DNA of 64,000 nt from Pyxicephalus adspersus (taxonomy: Eukaryota > Chordata > Amphibia > Anura > Pyxicephalidae). The stretch lies in NCBI RefSeq assembly GCF_032062135.1, contig NC_092859.1, positions 63,553,994-63,617,993 on the forward strand, read 5' to 3'. A model generated the notes under the pieces. It did no database searches. It was not told the DNA's origin and saw only the letters and a list, made by a program, of their open reading frames with translations. Positions 24,611 to 34,054 of the stretch are shown here, in pieces (the first letter of the stretch is position 1; each line of letters opens with the position of its first letter). Both the position numbers and the translations under genes were made by a program.

Positions 24611-25220
24611 GTACCACTCCACAAATGCAGGAGAAGTTTTAGGAGAAGATTATGTTGTAGAATAGGCTTAAATCCACTTCTCTTGCTTGAATGGATTTGG
24701 ATGCTGATGCTGTACAGTACAGGATGCCATGTGGCCAAGATGGCCGGCTTGCTTTCAAACGAGGGTTTGTCAAACAAATAAAGTCACACAAGGCACAAAT
24801 GTACTACTCCACAAATGCAGGAGAGTTTTTAAGAGAAGATTATGTTGTGGAATAGGCTTAAGTCCCCTTCTCTGACTTGGATGGATTTAGATGCTGATGC
24901 TGTAGAATACAGGATGCCATGTGGCCAATATGGCCGGCTTGCTTTAGGAGAATCAGGCCTCCAGGAGATGTAATAAAGGCTTTGCATAGCAGATAAATTC
25001 CCCCAAGGCACAAATATATTAATCAACAAATGCAGAAGAACTGTTTAATGGAGGGTATGTTGTAAAATAAACATGAGTTCTTTCCCTTATTAGGATGAGA
25101 GCAGATGTAGATGCTCCAGAAGGGAAGGTGCTGCATGTACAATATGGCCAACTGGCTTCTTCCAAGGGTTAAGTTCCCCCTGGGGTATCATTAAGAAGCC
25201 AAGTTTTAATTGATCCTGCT
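24611..25220 (+). repeat. Three tandem units of about 190-215 bp
   Basis: Units begin near 24611, 24801 and 25018 with a shared ACTCCACAAATGCAGGAGA-type start (the third reads AATCAACAAATGCAG). Units 1 and 2 share AGAAGATTATGTTGT, ATGGATTT(A/G)GATGCTGATGC and AGGATGCCATGTGGCCAA. Unit 3 is more diverged. The block lies between two ~125 bp direct repeats. The - strand frames crossing it are broken. Confidence 0.8.
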
Positions 25221-25313
25221 TACCGCTCTCAATCCGTCTTGTAGGTCTGCAGAGGCTGTGTGTGTCTCCCTTCCAGCAAGCTTGTGAATGAGCTGGCATC
25301 CATGTGTACAGGA

Positions 25314-25390
25314 CAGGCATGTCCAAAGTCCGTCCCGCGGGCCATTTGCGGCACGTGGGGGGTTTTAATATGGCCCTCCAACAGCCCCCC
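25314..25390 (+). mobile_element. hAT-like terminus fragment
   Basis: ACAGGCATGTCCAAAGTCCG followed by CCCGCGGGCCATTTGCGGC resembles the left end of an interspersed hAT-type element. It is cut short at a C-run directly before direct repeat copy 2. Confidence 0.45.
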
Positions 25391-25407
25391 CCCACAATAT
25401 ACAAACC

Positions 25408-25530
25408 CTGGCAATCTGTTTAGCTGTGTTAAGAAACAGCGGCATCTTGTGGCTGAAATGCAAAACGTCAGTAATCCTATACCTAATTACAACCATTGAA
25501 CACATGTGCTGTTTTCTCAATCTCACAAAC
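25408..25530 (+). repeat. Direct repeat copy 2
   Basis: Same-orientation partner of 24486-24610 (CTGGCAATCTGTTTAGCTG to TTTTCTCAATCTCACAAAC). The pair encloses the three tandem units, an arrangement that an LTR pair or a larger tandem duplication would give. Confidence 0.85.
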
Positions 25531-26290
25531 ACATTATGCAATATTAAGATATTGAACTGCAAAGATTTTTCCAGGAATGACATCAGGGAAACAGCCACGC
25601 CAAGATCTCACCTTCCAATATTATCTCTGTCCAATATCATATATAATATTGAATATCATAAATATTACAACAACTATTACATGATTTATATACTATGAAT
25701 TACCCTACCCCTTGTAAAACATTCATAATATTTTATTTTGTAATCTTATCCCACCAAACTCGCCTTACAAGGGATGGGAGCATCCATGGTAGTATTCCTA
25801 ACATGGGTGCATGTATAAGAAGTAGGCAAATTCCAAATTGGATTTTCGCATCTGGCTCCTTACCCCCTCCCTCGTTTGCGCTTGGAAAAACCTTTTCCTT
25901 GCTCAGGACCTGCAAAATAATGGAACTTTGCCCCTGCAGGTTAAGGAGATTTTATTCTTTATTTATTTATACTATAGTGATTCTCTATATGTTTTTTTAC
26001 TTTACTAATCCGTTTCTAACCAGGGGCGGAAGCAGGGCAATATTTTTCTCCCTCTCCTCCCACCCTCACCTTAACCTATATGTACATTTGTTATCTTGTA
26101 CATGCGCTCTTGCACAAATGACTCTTAATCGAGAAAGGGCAGAAGTATATCCCTTTAGAAATCACATAGTCAAATCTTGCAAGATTGCGCCGACACACGC
26201 AATCCCGCAGATACGTGACTAACGTATCTACTTCATTTAGGGCGAGATGCCGACAGCATCAGTCTTTTCTGAGACTAGCTGCCGGCATTT
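25531..26290. other. Unclassified region
   Basis: AT-rich. The overlapping frames between 25695 and 26222 have no domain. A short inverted pair GATGCCGACAGC / GCTGCCGGCAT lies at 26246-26288. Confidence 0.35.
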
Positions 26291-26294
26291 CATC

Positions 26295-26500
26295 CTTCAG
26301 GCCTGATTTATCAACCAAATGCACATACGCTCGCCGGCCGTAAAAACACGCCGGTCATCAAGTTCTATTACCGCGATTCGAGGGCGAGTTGTAGTGAACC
26401 CGCCTGCCGGTTTCCTGCAAAAATGAGCAATGTTCCCGAATACCCCAATAAAGGCGATAAATTTTCAGCTGCGCAATTCAGAAGGAGATGTTAAACTCAA
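26295..26500. mobile_element. Diverged copy of GC-rich MITE family A
   Basis: It begins GGCCTGATTTATCAA, close to the family terminus CCCCTGATTCATCAA, and continues with CG-rich words (CGCTCGCCGGCCG, ACCGCGATTCGAGGGCG). The right end is not clear. Confidence 0.6.
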
Positions 26501-27153
26501 TGGTGAGGTGATAGCAATTAACTAGCGCACACCTGCACCCTGTTCTGTGCACATCTTCAGTCGATTACAGGTCAGTTTGATTCTTTAGTGCTTGATGTTT
26601 TTTGTGTAAGTGCTACTTTTTTATGTTACATTCTACTCATTCACAAACTTGCTTCAGTTATAGTTACATTTGTTGCATTTTTAATTTTTTTTTAACCAAC
26701 AAAACATACAGATACATCATCAAACCATACAGGAAGGGTGAGGCAATTATATCAGGAGGTTTGGCCACTGATTTCATAAGCTGTTCTATAAATTGTATAT
26801 CGTTCCCCCCGGAAATCCATTGCTGTAAAGTAGGAGGAGCAAATTCAGTACAAAGCTCCAGTCCGAGATGGGGTCAGCGACCCACAAGTCACCGCAGATT
26901 CGTCCATCACCAGTGAGTAGGAAGGGGGCAGCACAGTGCAGCATCCCAGGGAAAGGGACTGACATGGCTTCCAGTCCATCTGAGGACCCAGCAACGTTCA
27001 AACACCTGGCAGAGGTGACCGAGCAGTAAGTGAGTAAGAGCCTGCCAGCCTGGGCTGAGCCTAGCACAGAACATTCCGGCCCTTGTAAAAGAAATGGAAA
27101 CCCCAAGGAAAGCAAAGAGAACAATCCAGAACCAGAAAGAGCGATTTTATGAA
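26501..27153. other. Region before the Tx1-like LINE, possibly its 5' part
   Basis: 26860-27150 is GC-richer and starts ATGGGGTCAGCGACCCACAAG, but the frame breaks. It could be a LINE leader or a separate gag-like remnant. I cannot decide from sequence. Confidence 0.3.
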
Positions 27154-27365
27154 TTAACCCCCTAGCAGTAACCCTGAGTGTGACTCGGGGTGGCTTTTAC
27201 ATGCAAAAAGCGGTAATCCCGAGTCACACTCGGGGTAACTTTAGAAGCCCCCCTTACCTCTGCCCCATGCTCCAGCGGCGATTGGATGGTCCCAGTCCGT
27301 CAGGAGGCGTGGCCAGGCGAGAAATTTAAAAGCAGATTACTGAGTAATCTGCTTTTAAAAACCAC
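27154..27365. mobile_element. TTAA-type MITE (family C), left half, with internal hairpin
   Basis: It starts at TTAA (27154-27157) followed by CCCCCTAGCAGTAACCC, and contains the repeated inverted words GAGTGTGACTCGGGG / CCCGAGTCACACTCGGGG. A perfect inverted pair, TTTAAAAGCAGATTAC at 27325-27340 and its complement at 27344-27359, forms a 16-bp stem with a 3-nt loop. No matching right terminus was found before the LINE ORF1. Confidence 0.6.
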
Positions 27366-27390
27366 CGGGGTCCCGGCCACGCCGCTGCTA

Positions 27391-28385
27391 ATGGACTCAT
27401 TTGAGAATGTAGAGATCCAGGGTGTGGGGAGTCAGGAGTCTCTCGTTACTGATAATGCTGAGGGAGGTAATGCTGGGGGTAATTTGTTTGATGGGGGGAT
27501 GCAATGCATTTCGCAAGGATCTGAATGTACTAGCTCAGATAATCATGACAATGAGGAGATGGTGCCTGGATTTGACAAATGGTTTCCCCCCTCTAGTAAA
27601 TCAGCCACAAACATCTAATGGGTCCAGTAGTGGTTCTGGCCCGGTACCCCCTCACAACGCTTGGAGCCACAGGGCCCCTTCAGTGTTTGCTAGCACTGTC
27701 TACCTGGGGCAAGCATTTAAGAGGAGGAATGTCGTGAGATTTAGGAATAAAGGTCCCAAAGATGAATTACCCAATAGGCAATATGTGGTGCGGGAATTGT
27801 TGTGTCACCAGATGGGCTTTGTACCGGCTGATATTCAGGCCGTAATTAACCTCCCAGATAATCAGGGTTATGATGTTAGCTTTAAGTTATTGTCAAACTT
27901 GGATAAATTCTGGGGCTCAGTTCAGCAGGTTCAGGAATACAGAAGGCTGGGACAAGTTTACCTTTATCCCAATCTCAAAGCCAGATACAGTGAATGTCAA
28001 TATCTTATTCTGGAATGAGTCGGTCCCCCCCCCATGAAATTGTAATCTGGCTCAGACACCATTGTGATTTGGTCTCTGACATGACCAAGAATAAAGATGC
28101 CGATGGGATCTGGACAGGGGGTTGGAGAGTTTCAGTGAAGCCGAGACAATCTAATAATGTCACCCATCACCTGCCAAATTCCTTTTTTATTGGTTCAGAG
28201 AGAGGCATCTGTTTCTATCCCGGTCATCCAAGGCTGTGCTAGAAATGTGGCAAATTCGGTCACCTGGCCAACATTTGTACAGTAAAGAAGTGCAATCTGT
28301 GCGGTGAAATTGGCCATACAGGGTCAGATTGTTCTGCTCCTCTGCTCTATGATGGCGGAGTTCTCTTTAAGTATTGTTTCCAGTA
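27391..28385 (+). pseudogene. LINE ORF1 relic with two CCHC zinc knuckles
   Basis: ORF1 of this clade makes a nucleic-acid-binding particle protein. From the Met at 27391 an acidic head runs to about 27590. A shift of frame leads into RNVVRFRNKG, then VVRELLCHQMGFVPADIQAV and FKLLSNLDKFW (27740-27915), the conserved core. A second shift falls near the C-run at 28023-28031. The third stretch reads LPNSFFIGSERGICFYPGHP, then the knuckles KCGKFGHLANIC (28243-28278; the first Cys lies before an in-frame TAG at 28240-28242) and CNLCGEIGHTGSDC (about 28291-28332). It ends near the TAA/TAG region at about 28385. Two frameshifts and one stop show decay. Confidence 0.82.
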
Positions 28386-28399
28386 ATGTGAACAGTATA

Positions 28400-29200
28400 A
28401 AATTAAAAGAAGTAGGCATGCAGTATATGAACACCTGAGATACCTGGATGCAAATGTGTTTTTCCTGCAGGAGACTCGCCTGTCCTCAATGAAGTCATTA
28501 CGTGATGCAGAGGCCGAGTTGCAGACTGGACCCTCGTTTTGGTCCCTGGCTGCCGAGCCTTATGCAGGGGTTGCCATTCTTTTTAATACAAAGGATGTAA
28601 TAATCCATAGGTAACTATATGTGGGAGAAGACTCCGGTTGATTAATATTTATTGAGCACAAGTCATATCAGAAAGAGTCAGTCTATTAAATGATGTAAAA
28701 CCCTATCTGTTCCCTTCCATTCCAGTCATCATGGCTGGGGATTTTAATGTGGTCCTTAGTACAAGTGACAGGTCCTCAGGAAGAACAGGGCATGGAGATG
28801 CCAGGGTCCTCAGCCAAATCATCTCCTAGACTGGGTTATATGATGTGTTCACCAATGGGGGTAGGACGCCAGGTTTCACTTATTTCTCGGGTGAATGGAG
28901 GAGTAGAATTGACCTAGCCCTGGTGAGTTGTACAGAAACTGTCACAGATAGGAATGAGAAATTAGTGCCTTATTCTCATCATGTTGCCCTTTATTTATGT
29001 TTGGGGGTTGGTAAGCGCCCTGACATGGGTAGGGGACTCGGGAGACTGAACTCCAGCCTTTTAGAGGAGCAGCTTGTACAGGAAGAAGTAGAAAGTCTCC
29101 TGCAGAGACAGATGGATAGGCAGGACTTCTATGAATGTAGTGCACATTGGTGGGAAGATGTCAAGGAGGACATCACTTCTATTAAAGAGATTACCAGCCA
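28400..29200 (+). pseudogene. ORF2 endonuclease domain (APE type)
   Basis: The N-terminal part of ORF2 nicks target DNA to prime reverse transcription. Visible blocks in order: VFFLQETRLSS (about 28455-28490, with the catalytic Glu), an AGVAILFN segment near 28570-28595, GDFNVV (28737-28754), SRIDLALVS (about 28903-28930), and YSHHVALYL near 28972-28998, equivalent to the SDH motif with the last catalytic His. Stops (for example TAG at 28611-28613) and frame changes between blocks break it. Confidence 0.8.
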
Positions 29201-29437
29201 ATAGGGGAAAAAGTAAATATAGCCATTACCTGGGATTACGGAAAGAGTTGGAGTCCCTTTACTCAGATGGGGTGGTGGCAGGGGAAAAGATAACCCAGCT
29301 AAAATCTGAAATAAAGCAATATCAGTACAGCAGATACAACTCCTTAAAGTTTGAAAGAGATTACCGGACCTCCGGGAACACCAGATCCCTTTGAGAATTG
29401 CAGGGATAGTATGGAGTAGAGACTGATAACTGGTCTC

Positions 29438-30586
29438 ATGGATTCCCATGGGGTTTTACAGGACTCCCGTGCAGGAATCCTAGAAGTTGTAAAAACATAC
29501 TATGCTGTCTTATTCCAGAAAAAGGATTTAGATAATGAAAGGATGACCAAGTTCTTGGCAACAACTCCAGGTCCTGACACAAATAATTTAGACTTTTCCC
29601 CCCTCACAGCAGACATAACGGTAGCGGAGGTCAAAGAGGCCATAGACAAGTTGTCTCCTATTCTTGTGGAGGTTTATAAGAGCTGTCTAGGAAAGCGTCT
29701 GATGCCCCGGTCCATGAAATTGTCATTCTTAGTCCTACTGTCAAAGGGCAAAGAACCAACTGATATTGGGAACTGGAGGCCTATAGCCCTTTTAAATGTC
29801 GATAGGAAAGTTATAGCTAAAGTTTTGTTTTCTAGACTGGTTAGTCTTTCCTCATCACTACTGACAAGCAGTCAGTTTGGTACGGTGAAAGGAGGGAACA
29901 TCTCTGGAGCTCTCATCTCATTAAGGGAGATGTTTGAGAGATGTTAAGTATTTGGCTATAGTAAATATGTTGTCAGTCTCGATCAGGCCAAAGCCTTTGA
30001 CAGAGTGGACCATGTCTACCTATGGGCAGCTTTGCTGAAGTATGGCATCCCAGAACTCTTTGTCGATTGGTAAAAACTTTATACAGAGAAGCTGAGAGAT
30101 TCCCCCTCATCAATGGGTGGCAAGGCGACACTTTTAGGGTAGAGGCAGGGGTGAGACAAGGTTGCCCCTTGAGCCCACTTTTGTACGTCTTTGCTATCGA
30201 TCCTTTTCTGAGATCTTTGCAGGAATGTGGATTCTAGGGGGTGATAATTCCCAATAGCCCTCCTCTGACTATGGTAGCATATGCTGATGATGTGACTGCT
30301 GTGATATCCACTCCTCATGAGGCGGCCATGTTATCTGCAGCTATAAGAAATTACTCCCAAGCTTCAGGGTCACTGATCAACCTGGAGAAAAGCAAAGCTC
30401 TCTGGACCTTGCAAGGTGATCCTGGCTTTCATCAGGCACAGTTCACGATAGCCTCAACCCAAATCAAGATCTTAGGGGTTACATTTGGTAGAGAAGACAA
30501 TGCTAGATTAAACTGGGAGGAGAAGTTAGAAGCTGGGAATGTAAAAGTTCAACGTTGGAACCTGAACGCTGACCTATAGAGAAAGG
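29438..30586 (+). pseudogene. ORF2 reverse transcriptase domain
   Basis: RT motifs appear in order: WRPIALLNVDRKVIAKVL (about 29774-29828), SQFGTVKGG, then DQAKAFDRVDH (29978-30013; first catalytic Asp), GVRQGCPLSPLLYVFAI (about 30150-30200), AYADDVTAVI (30277-30306; catalytic Asp pair) and INLEKSKAL. A TAA at 29945-29947, a frameshift near 30075, a TAG at 30235-30237 and a TAG at 30577-30579 interrupt it. The catalytic residues themselves remain unmutated. Confidence 0.9.
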
Positions 30587-31591
30587 GTGGCGATGTTAAA
30601 GACCTACCTGGTCCCTGTATTTCTCTCTGTGTCTGTGGTCTTCCCATTGCCTGATAGCCTATCTGCTAAGCTGTTTAGTTTGTTTTTCCAGCTTTTGTGG
30701 GGGAATAGGTTAAACCTAATAGGAAGAGGGGTGACTTACCTGCAGAGAAGAGAAGGGGGTTGCGACATGCTGAATCTGGTGCTATTTTTTGACTCCTTGT
30801 TCCTGAAAGTGAATTTTGGGAGCCTGGACACCAATGTCTGTCCCATGTGGGTAAACAGCATCAGAGCCTGGATAGAGCCCTTTGCAGAATGCTGGTTAAG
30901 GGGAAATACAGTAAAGAGGGGGAGATGGACTCATTGTCACCTTCCACTATACCTGCGCTCATGTCTGAAATCCCTGATGAAGTGGGGAATAGAGAAGTCA
31001 TACCTGGAAAACAGCACAAAAAAAGAGCTCTACCATAGAATCTGCAGGTCTTTCTTCTGCTCTCCCCTGACACTCAGAGACTGTGTCACATCGGCTCTGC
31101 AGGAAAGTTTGAAATATCTGAATAGCTATAGATTACCTGCAAAGGTGTTTGATTTCACCTGGTTGTCCTTGCACAGTAAAATGTTTGTTAGGGGAAATGT
31201 AAAATTTGCAGCTGATAGGAATTGTCCTTTAGGTTGTCCCCAAGAAGAGTCTATGGAGCATTTCATGGTGCATTGTGCGGGGAGTTGTCAGGTCTGGGAA
31301 GGAGTGGCGGGAAGGCTTAAAATTCAGAGGCTGAAACTTTTGAGTTACTCGGACAAGGTGTATGGGGTCCCCCAGACAATTCCCAATGTAAACCGAGAAA
31401 CAATCTATATCATAATATCTGTGGTGAAGTATTATCACTGGCATGCAAGGACCAGGGTGGCCATGTGCAATGAATTGTTTGTTCCTGGGAAGATGATAGA
31501 TTTCATTATGTCTGAGCTCAGATGGATCAAATCATTAGAGATCAGGAAATGCAGGAAAAATGCTGAATTGTGGAAAAATGTAAATCTCTGA
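30587..31591 (+). CDS. ORF2 C-terminal region of the Tx1-like LINE (open 334 codons)
   Basis: This is the longest uninterrupted coding stretch in the window apart from artefacts. It continues ORF2 after the last frameshift. The RT thumb/connection region (YLVPVFLSVSVVFPLPDSL, FQLLWG) is followed by a helical, Trp-rich domain and a zinc-binding-like motif CPLGCPQEESMEHFMVHC at about 31227-31280 (C-x3-C-x7-H-x4-C), the C-terminal knuckle of L1/Tx1 ORF2 proteins. The Met at 30587 is internal and not a true start. The open frame is therefore the undamaged end of a larger broken gene rather than a separate gene. It stops with TGA at 31589-31591, just before the 3' UTR. Confidence 0.8.
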   Translation: MAMLKTYLVPVFLSVSVVFPLPDSLSAKLFSLFFQLLWGNRLNLIGRGVTYLQRREGGCDMLNLVLFFDSLFLKVNFGSLDTNVCPMWVNSIRAWIEPFAECWLRGNTVKRGRWTHCHLPLYLRSCLKSLMKWGIEKSYLENSTKKELYHRICRSFFCSPLTLRDCVTSALQESLKYLNSYRLPAKVFDFTWLSLHSKMFVRGNVKFAADRNCPLGCPQEESMEHFMVHCAGSCQVWEGVAGRLKIQRLKLLSYSDKVYGVPQTIPNVNRETIYIIISVVKYYHWHARTRVAMCNELFVPGKMIDFIMSELRWIKSLEIRKCRKNAELWKNVNL

Positions 31592-31750
31592 ATTCTGCTT
31601 CAGGAAAACATTCTGATTCTATTGTTTCTTTATTACAGCCAAGAATGGTGGGACTTTGATTTTGTTCTAGAAGTGTTTGTGTGCGGAGTGTTGTTAATTT
31701 TGTGATATTTGGTATTTTATTCTGTTTGTTTTTACAATAAAAATATCCAG

Positions 31751-32206
31751 ACTCTGTTATTGTGCCACTCTGTGGCCTCCTGATGCTGCCGCTACCTCCA
31801 CACTATGTCCTTGTGCCACTCTGTGGACTCCTGATGCTGCCACCACCTCCACACTATGTCCTTGTGCCACTCTGTGGCCTACTGATGCTGCCGCCACCTC
31901 CACACTATGTCCTTGTGCCACTCTGTGGCCTACTGATGCTGCCGCCACGTCCACACTATGTCATTGTGGCGCTCAGTGGCCTCCTGATGCTGCCGCCACC
32001 TCCAGACTCTGTCATTGTACCACTCTGTGGCCTCCGCCTGATGCTGCTGTTGCCGCCACCTCCAGACTCTGTCCTTGTGCCACTCTGTGGCCTACTGATG
32101 CTGCCGCCACGTCCACACTATGTCATTGTGCCACTCTGTAGCTTCCTGATGCTGTCACCAACTCCAGGCTCTGTCATTGTGCCACTCTGTGGTCCTTGGC
32201 TCCTTG
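31751..32206 (+). repeat. 51-bp minisatellite, block 1
   Basis: About eight to nine units with consensus words TTGTGCCACTCTGTGGCC, TCCTGATGCTGCCGCCACC and TCCACACTATGTC. Most units are exactly 51 bp and one is extended to about 57 bp. Since 51 is divisible by three, long open frames exist on both strands, but they encode only a 17-residue repeat (VPLCGLLMLPPPPHYVL) and are not genes. Confidence 0.93.
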
Positions 32207-32267
32207 CCAAGAGACAACAGTATGCGTGCACTCCTCCAACTGCGCAGAAGCTGAATGTGTTGAATGA

Positions 32268-32408
32268 ATCCAGCTCACGTTCCCTATTAGTGGGTGAACA
32301 ATCCAACGCTTGGTGAATTCTGCTTCACAATGATAGTAAGAGCCAACATCGAAGGATCAAAAAGCAATGTCGCTTTGAACACTATGTGGCCGCCACAAGC
32401 CAGTTATC
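32268..32408 (-). pseudogene. 28S rRNA pseudogene fragment (antisense), part 1
   Basis: The + strand carries the complement of large-subunit rRNA: CAGCTCACGTTCCCTATTAG, TGGTGAATTCTGCTTCACAA, CATCGAAGGATCAAAAAGC and GGCCGCCACAAGCCAGTTAT. These are highly conserved 28S segments near the peptidyl-transferase domain. Scattered substitutions (for example AATGTCGCTTTGAACACTATG where the gene is more regular) mark a pseudogene. The match may begin nearer 32207 with weaker identity. Confidence 0.9.
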
Positions 32409-32480
32409 TGTCATTGTGCCACTCCGTAGCTTCCTGATGCTGCTGCCACCTCCAGACTCTGCCATTTTGCCACTCTGTGG
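32409..32480 (+). repeat. Minisatellite segment inserted in the 28S fragment
   Basis: 72 bp of the same 51-bp minisatellite (1.4 units) lies between two copies of CCAGTTATC (32400-32408 and 32481-32489). Normal 28S has this 9-mer once, so the arrangement looks like an insertion with a 9-bp duplication. Confidence 0.85.
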
Positions 32481-32795
32481 CCAGTTATCCCTGTGGTAAA
32501 TTTTGTGACACCTCCTGCTCCTAACCCAAAAATGGGAAGGATTCAGAGGCTCCACTTTCACGGTCTGTATTCAGACTGAAAATCAAGATCAAGCAAGCTT
32601 TTGCCCTTCTGCTCTACGGGAGGTTTCTGTCCTCCCTGTGCTTGCCTTAGGACACCTGCGTTACCATTTAACAGGTGTACCGCCCCAGTCAAACTCCCCA
32701 CCTGTCACTGTGCACAGAGTGGGTCGCACCCGGCGTGCGCTGGGTGCTTGGAGCCAGAAGCGAGCGCCCCTCGGAGGCAAGTCCCCGCCTGATGC
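32481..32795 (-). pseudogene. 28S rRNA pseudogene fragment (antisense), part 2
   Basis: It continues the complement of 28S directly from part 1: TTATCCCTGTGGTAA, GACACCTCCTGCT, CTTTCACGGTCTGTATTC, GAAAATCAAGATCAAGC, CTACGGGAGGTTTCTGTCCT and CCGCCCCAGTCAAACTCCCC. Resemblance ends near 32795, where minisatellite-type sequence returns. Divergence from a functional gene is visible (for example TTTTGTGACACC). Confidence 0.92.
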
Positions 32796-32859
32796 CACAC
32801 ATCACATGCCAAGTGCTTCTTCTTTCACCCACCTTTGTCAGCGGGTACTGGTGTTGCCA

Positions 32860-33200
32860 CCCACCGCCACACTCTGTCACTGGGTCACTTTGTGGTCTCC
32901 TGATGCTGCCATCTCCACACTATGTCACCTTGCCAGTCTGTGGTATCCTCCTGATGCTGCCGCCACCTCCAGACTCTGTCATTGTGCCATTCTGTGGCCT
33001 CGTCCTGATGCTACTGCCACCTCCACACTGTCGTTGTGCCATTCTGTGGCCTCCTGATGCTGCCGCCACCTCCAGACTCTGTCATTGGGCTACTCTGTGG
33101 TTTCCCCATGCTGCTTCCACCTCACCACTATGTCATTGTGCCACTCTGTGGACTTCTCAAGCTGTTCTCCCACCCTCCCCACTCCATGACTGGGCCACTA
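32860..33200 (+). repeat. 51-bp minisatellite, block 2
   Basis: Further units of the same minisatellite, more diverged than block 1 and with spacing variants, ending near CCACTCCATGACTGGGCCAC. Confidence 0.9.
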
Positions 33201-33949
33201 TTTTGCCTTTTTGGCCTGGATGACATCACTATTTATTTGACCCTTCTTCTAATCTGTCAGAAGGAAGGAAAAAAGAGACGCACAACGGATCCTTTCTGTG
33301 TAGCAGCTGTAAGGCCTGTATGGTCCCATCAGAATTGGCTTATGATTTGGTAGCCAAAAGCAGGAGTGGGTACAAAACACAGAAGACATGCAAACATTCC
33401 ATTCACGTGTCATCTCTGTTTTGGATCCACTCCTGTTTTTTTGGCATTAGCAATACTGATGGATCATTGAGCAAATGCTGACCGGGTGAAAGCAGATGGT
33501 CCACAGACAGGATCCGTTTTTTGTGCGTTATTGTTCTGATGGATCAGAGGAAGGGCAAAATAATCAGTGACGTCAACACAAACTTAGTGCTGACACCCTC
33601 TCCCCTCTGTCGGGGGGACTCTACTTGTATAAGCGGTTAATAGAACAGGTTCTCTAGGCATCTTTGTGGAATCAGCTGACAAAGGTGTAAAAGGAGTGTG
33701 CTTCTTCTTGACGATAACATGGACCTGTAAGGCTCAGTTCATACTTGAGTTATTTGGTCAGTTTTGGCCCCGGGACTGCCCAAATAAGAGAAGTGTGCAG
33801 TGATTCTAATAGCGACGCCTGTCATCTGCATGTCATACTGACTCACAGTGTTATTTCACTACCACAGCAGACTCCCTATGCGTGTTACTGCAAGGCACAG
33901 TGTTCTACACCACTATCAAGGCTCTCTGCAGGCCGGAAATAGACATTTT
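33201..33949. other. Unclassified sequence right of the minisatellite
   Basis: Non-coding by inspection. A TGATGGATCA word recurs near 33460 and 33538, and GATCC words recur, so it may belong to a larger dispersed repeat that includes the minisatellite. Confidence 0.35.
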
Positions 33950-34054
33950 TTAACACGATTCGCCACGAATAAATTCAGATTGAAGAGAATCTTTTCGGAA
34001 AATTCGGCGAACCGGCCGAATCAAATTTTTGAGAAATTTGCTCATCTCTAATTC
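33950..34054 (-). mobile_element. MITE fragment with GCTCATCTCTA terminus
   Basis: CGATTCGCC...GAATCAAATTTTTGAG...GCTCATCTCTA is the end of a common amphibian MITE type with TAGAGATGAGC termini. Only one end is present. It abuts the start of the ~75-bp satellite. Confidence 0.55.

Larger units (their letters stand above)
27391..31750 (+). mobile_element. Tx1-like (L1 superfamily) LINE
   Basis: A near-complete non-LTR retrotransposon. ORF1 carries two CCHC knuckles, and ORF2 has an APE-type endonuclease, reverse transcriptase and C-terminal Cys/His motif. A short 3' UTR with AATAAA at 31737-31742 ends directly at the first unit of a 51-bp minisatellite. Stops and frameshifts are scattered, so the copy is inactive. 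The double CCHC ORF1 and the C-terminal domain point to the Tx1 clade rather than to the ordinary L1 elements elsewhere in the window, which have coiled-coil plus RRM ORF1. Confidence 0.85.

Noticed and set aside
25695..26222. 175-codon + strand ORF as a host exon
   Set aside because: No domain, no splice-site-bounded conservation visible, and it overlaps a - strand ORF of equal quality.
27286..27390. Upstream extension of the LINE ORF1 into the MITE
   Set aside because: The extra 35 codons translate the TTAA-MITE hairpin region. The Met at 27391 starts where LINE-like sequence begins.
31762..32316. 184-codon open frame through the 51-bp minisatellite
   Set aside because: The frame is open only because the repeat unit is a multiple of three. 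Both strands are open and the protein is a simple 17-residue repeat that runs into 28S pseudogene sequence.
32481..32795. Functional rRNA gene
   Set aside because: Only partial 28S segments are present, in antisense to the minisatellite blocks, with substitutions at normally invariant positions and an internal insertion.
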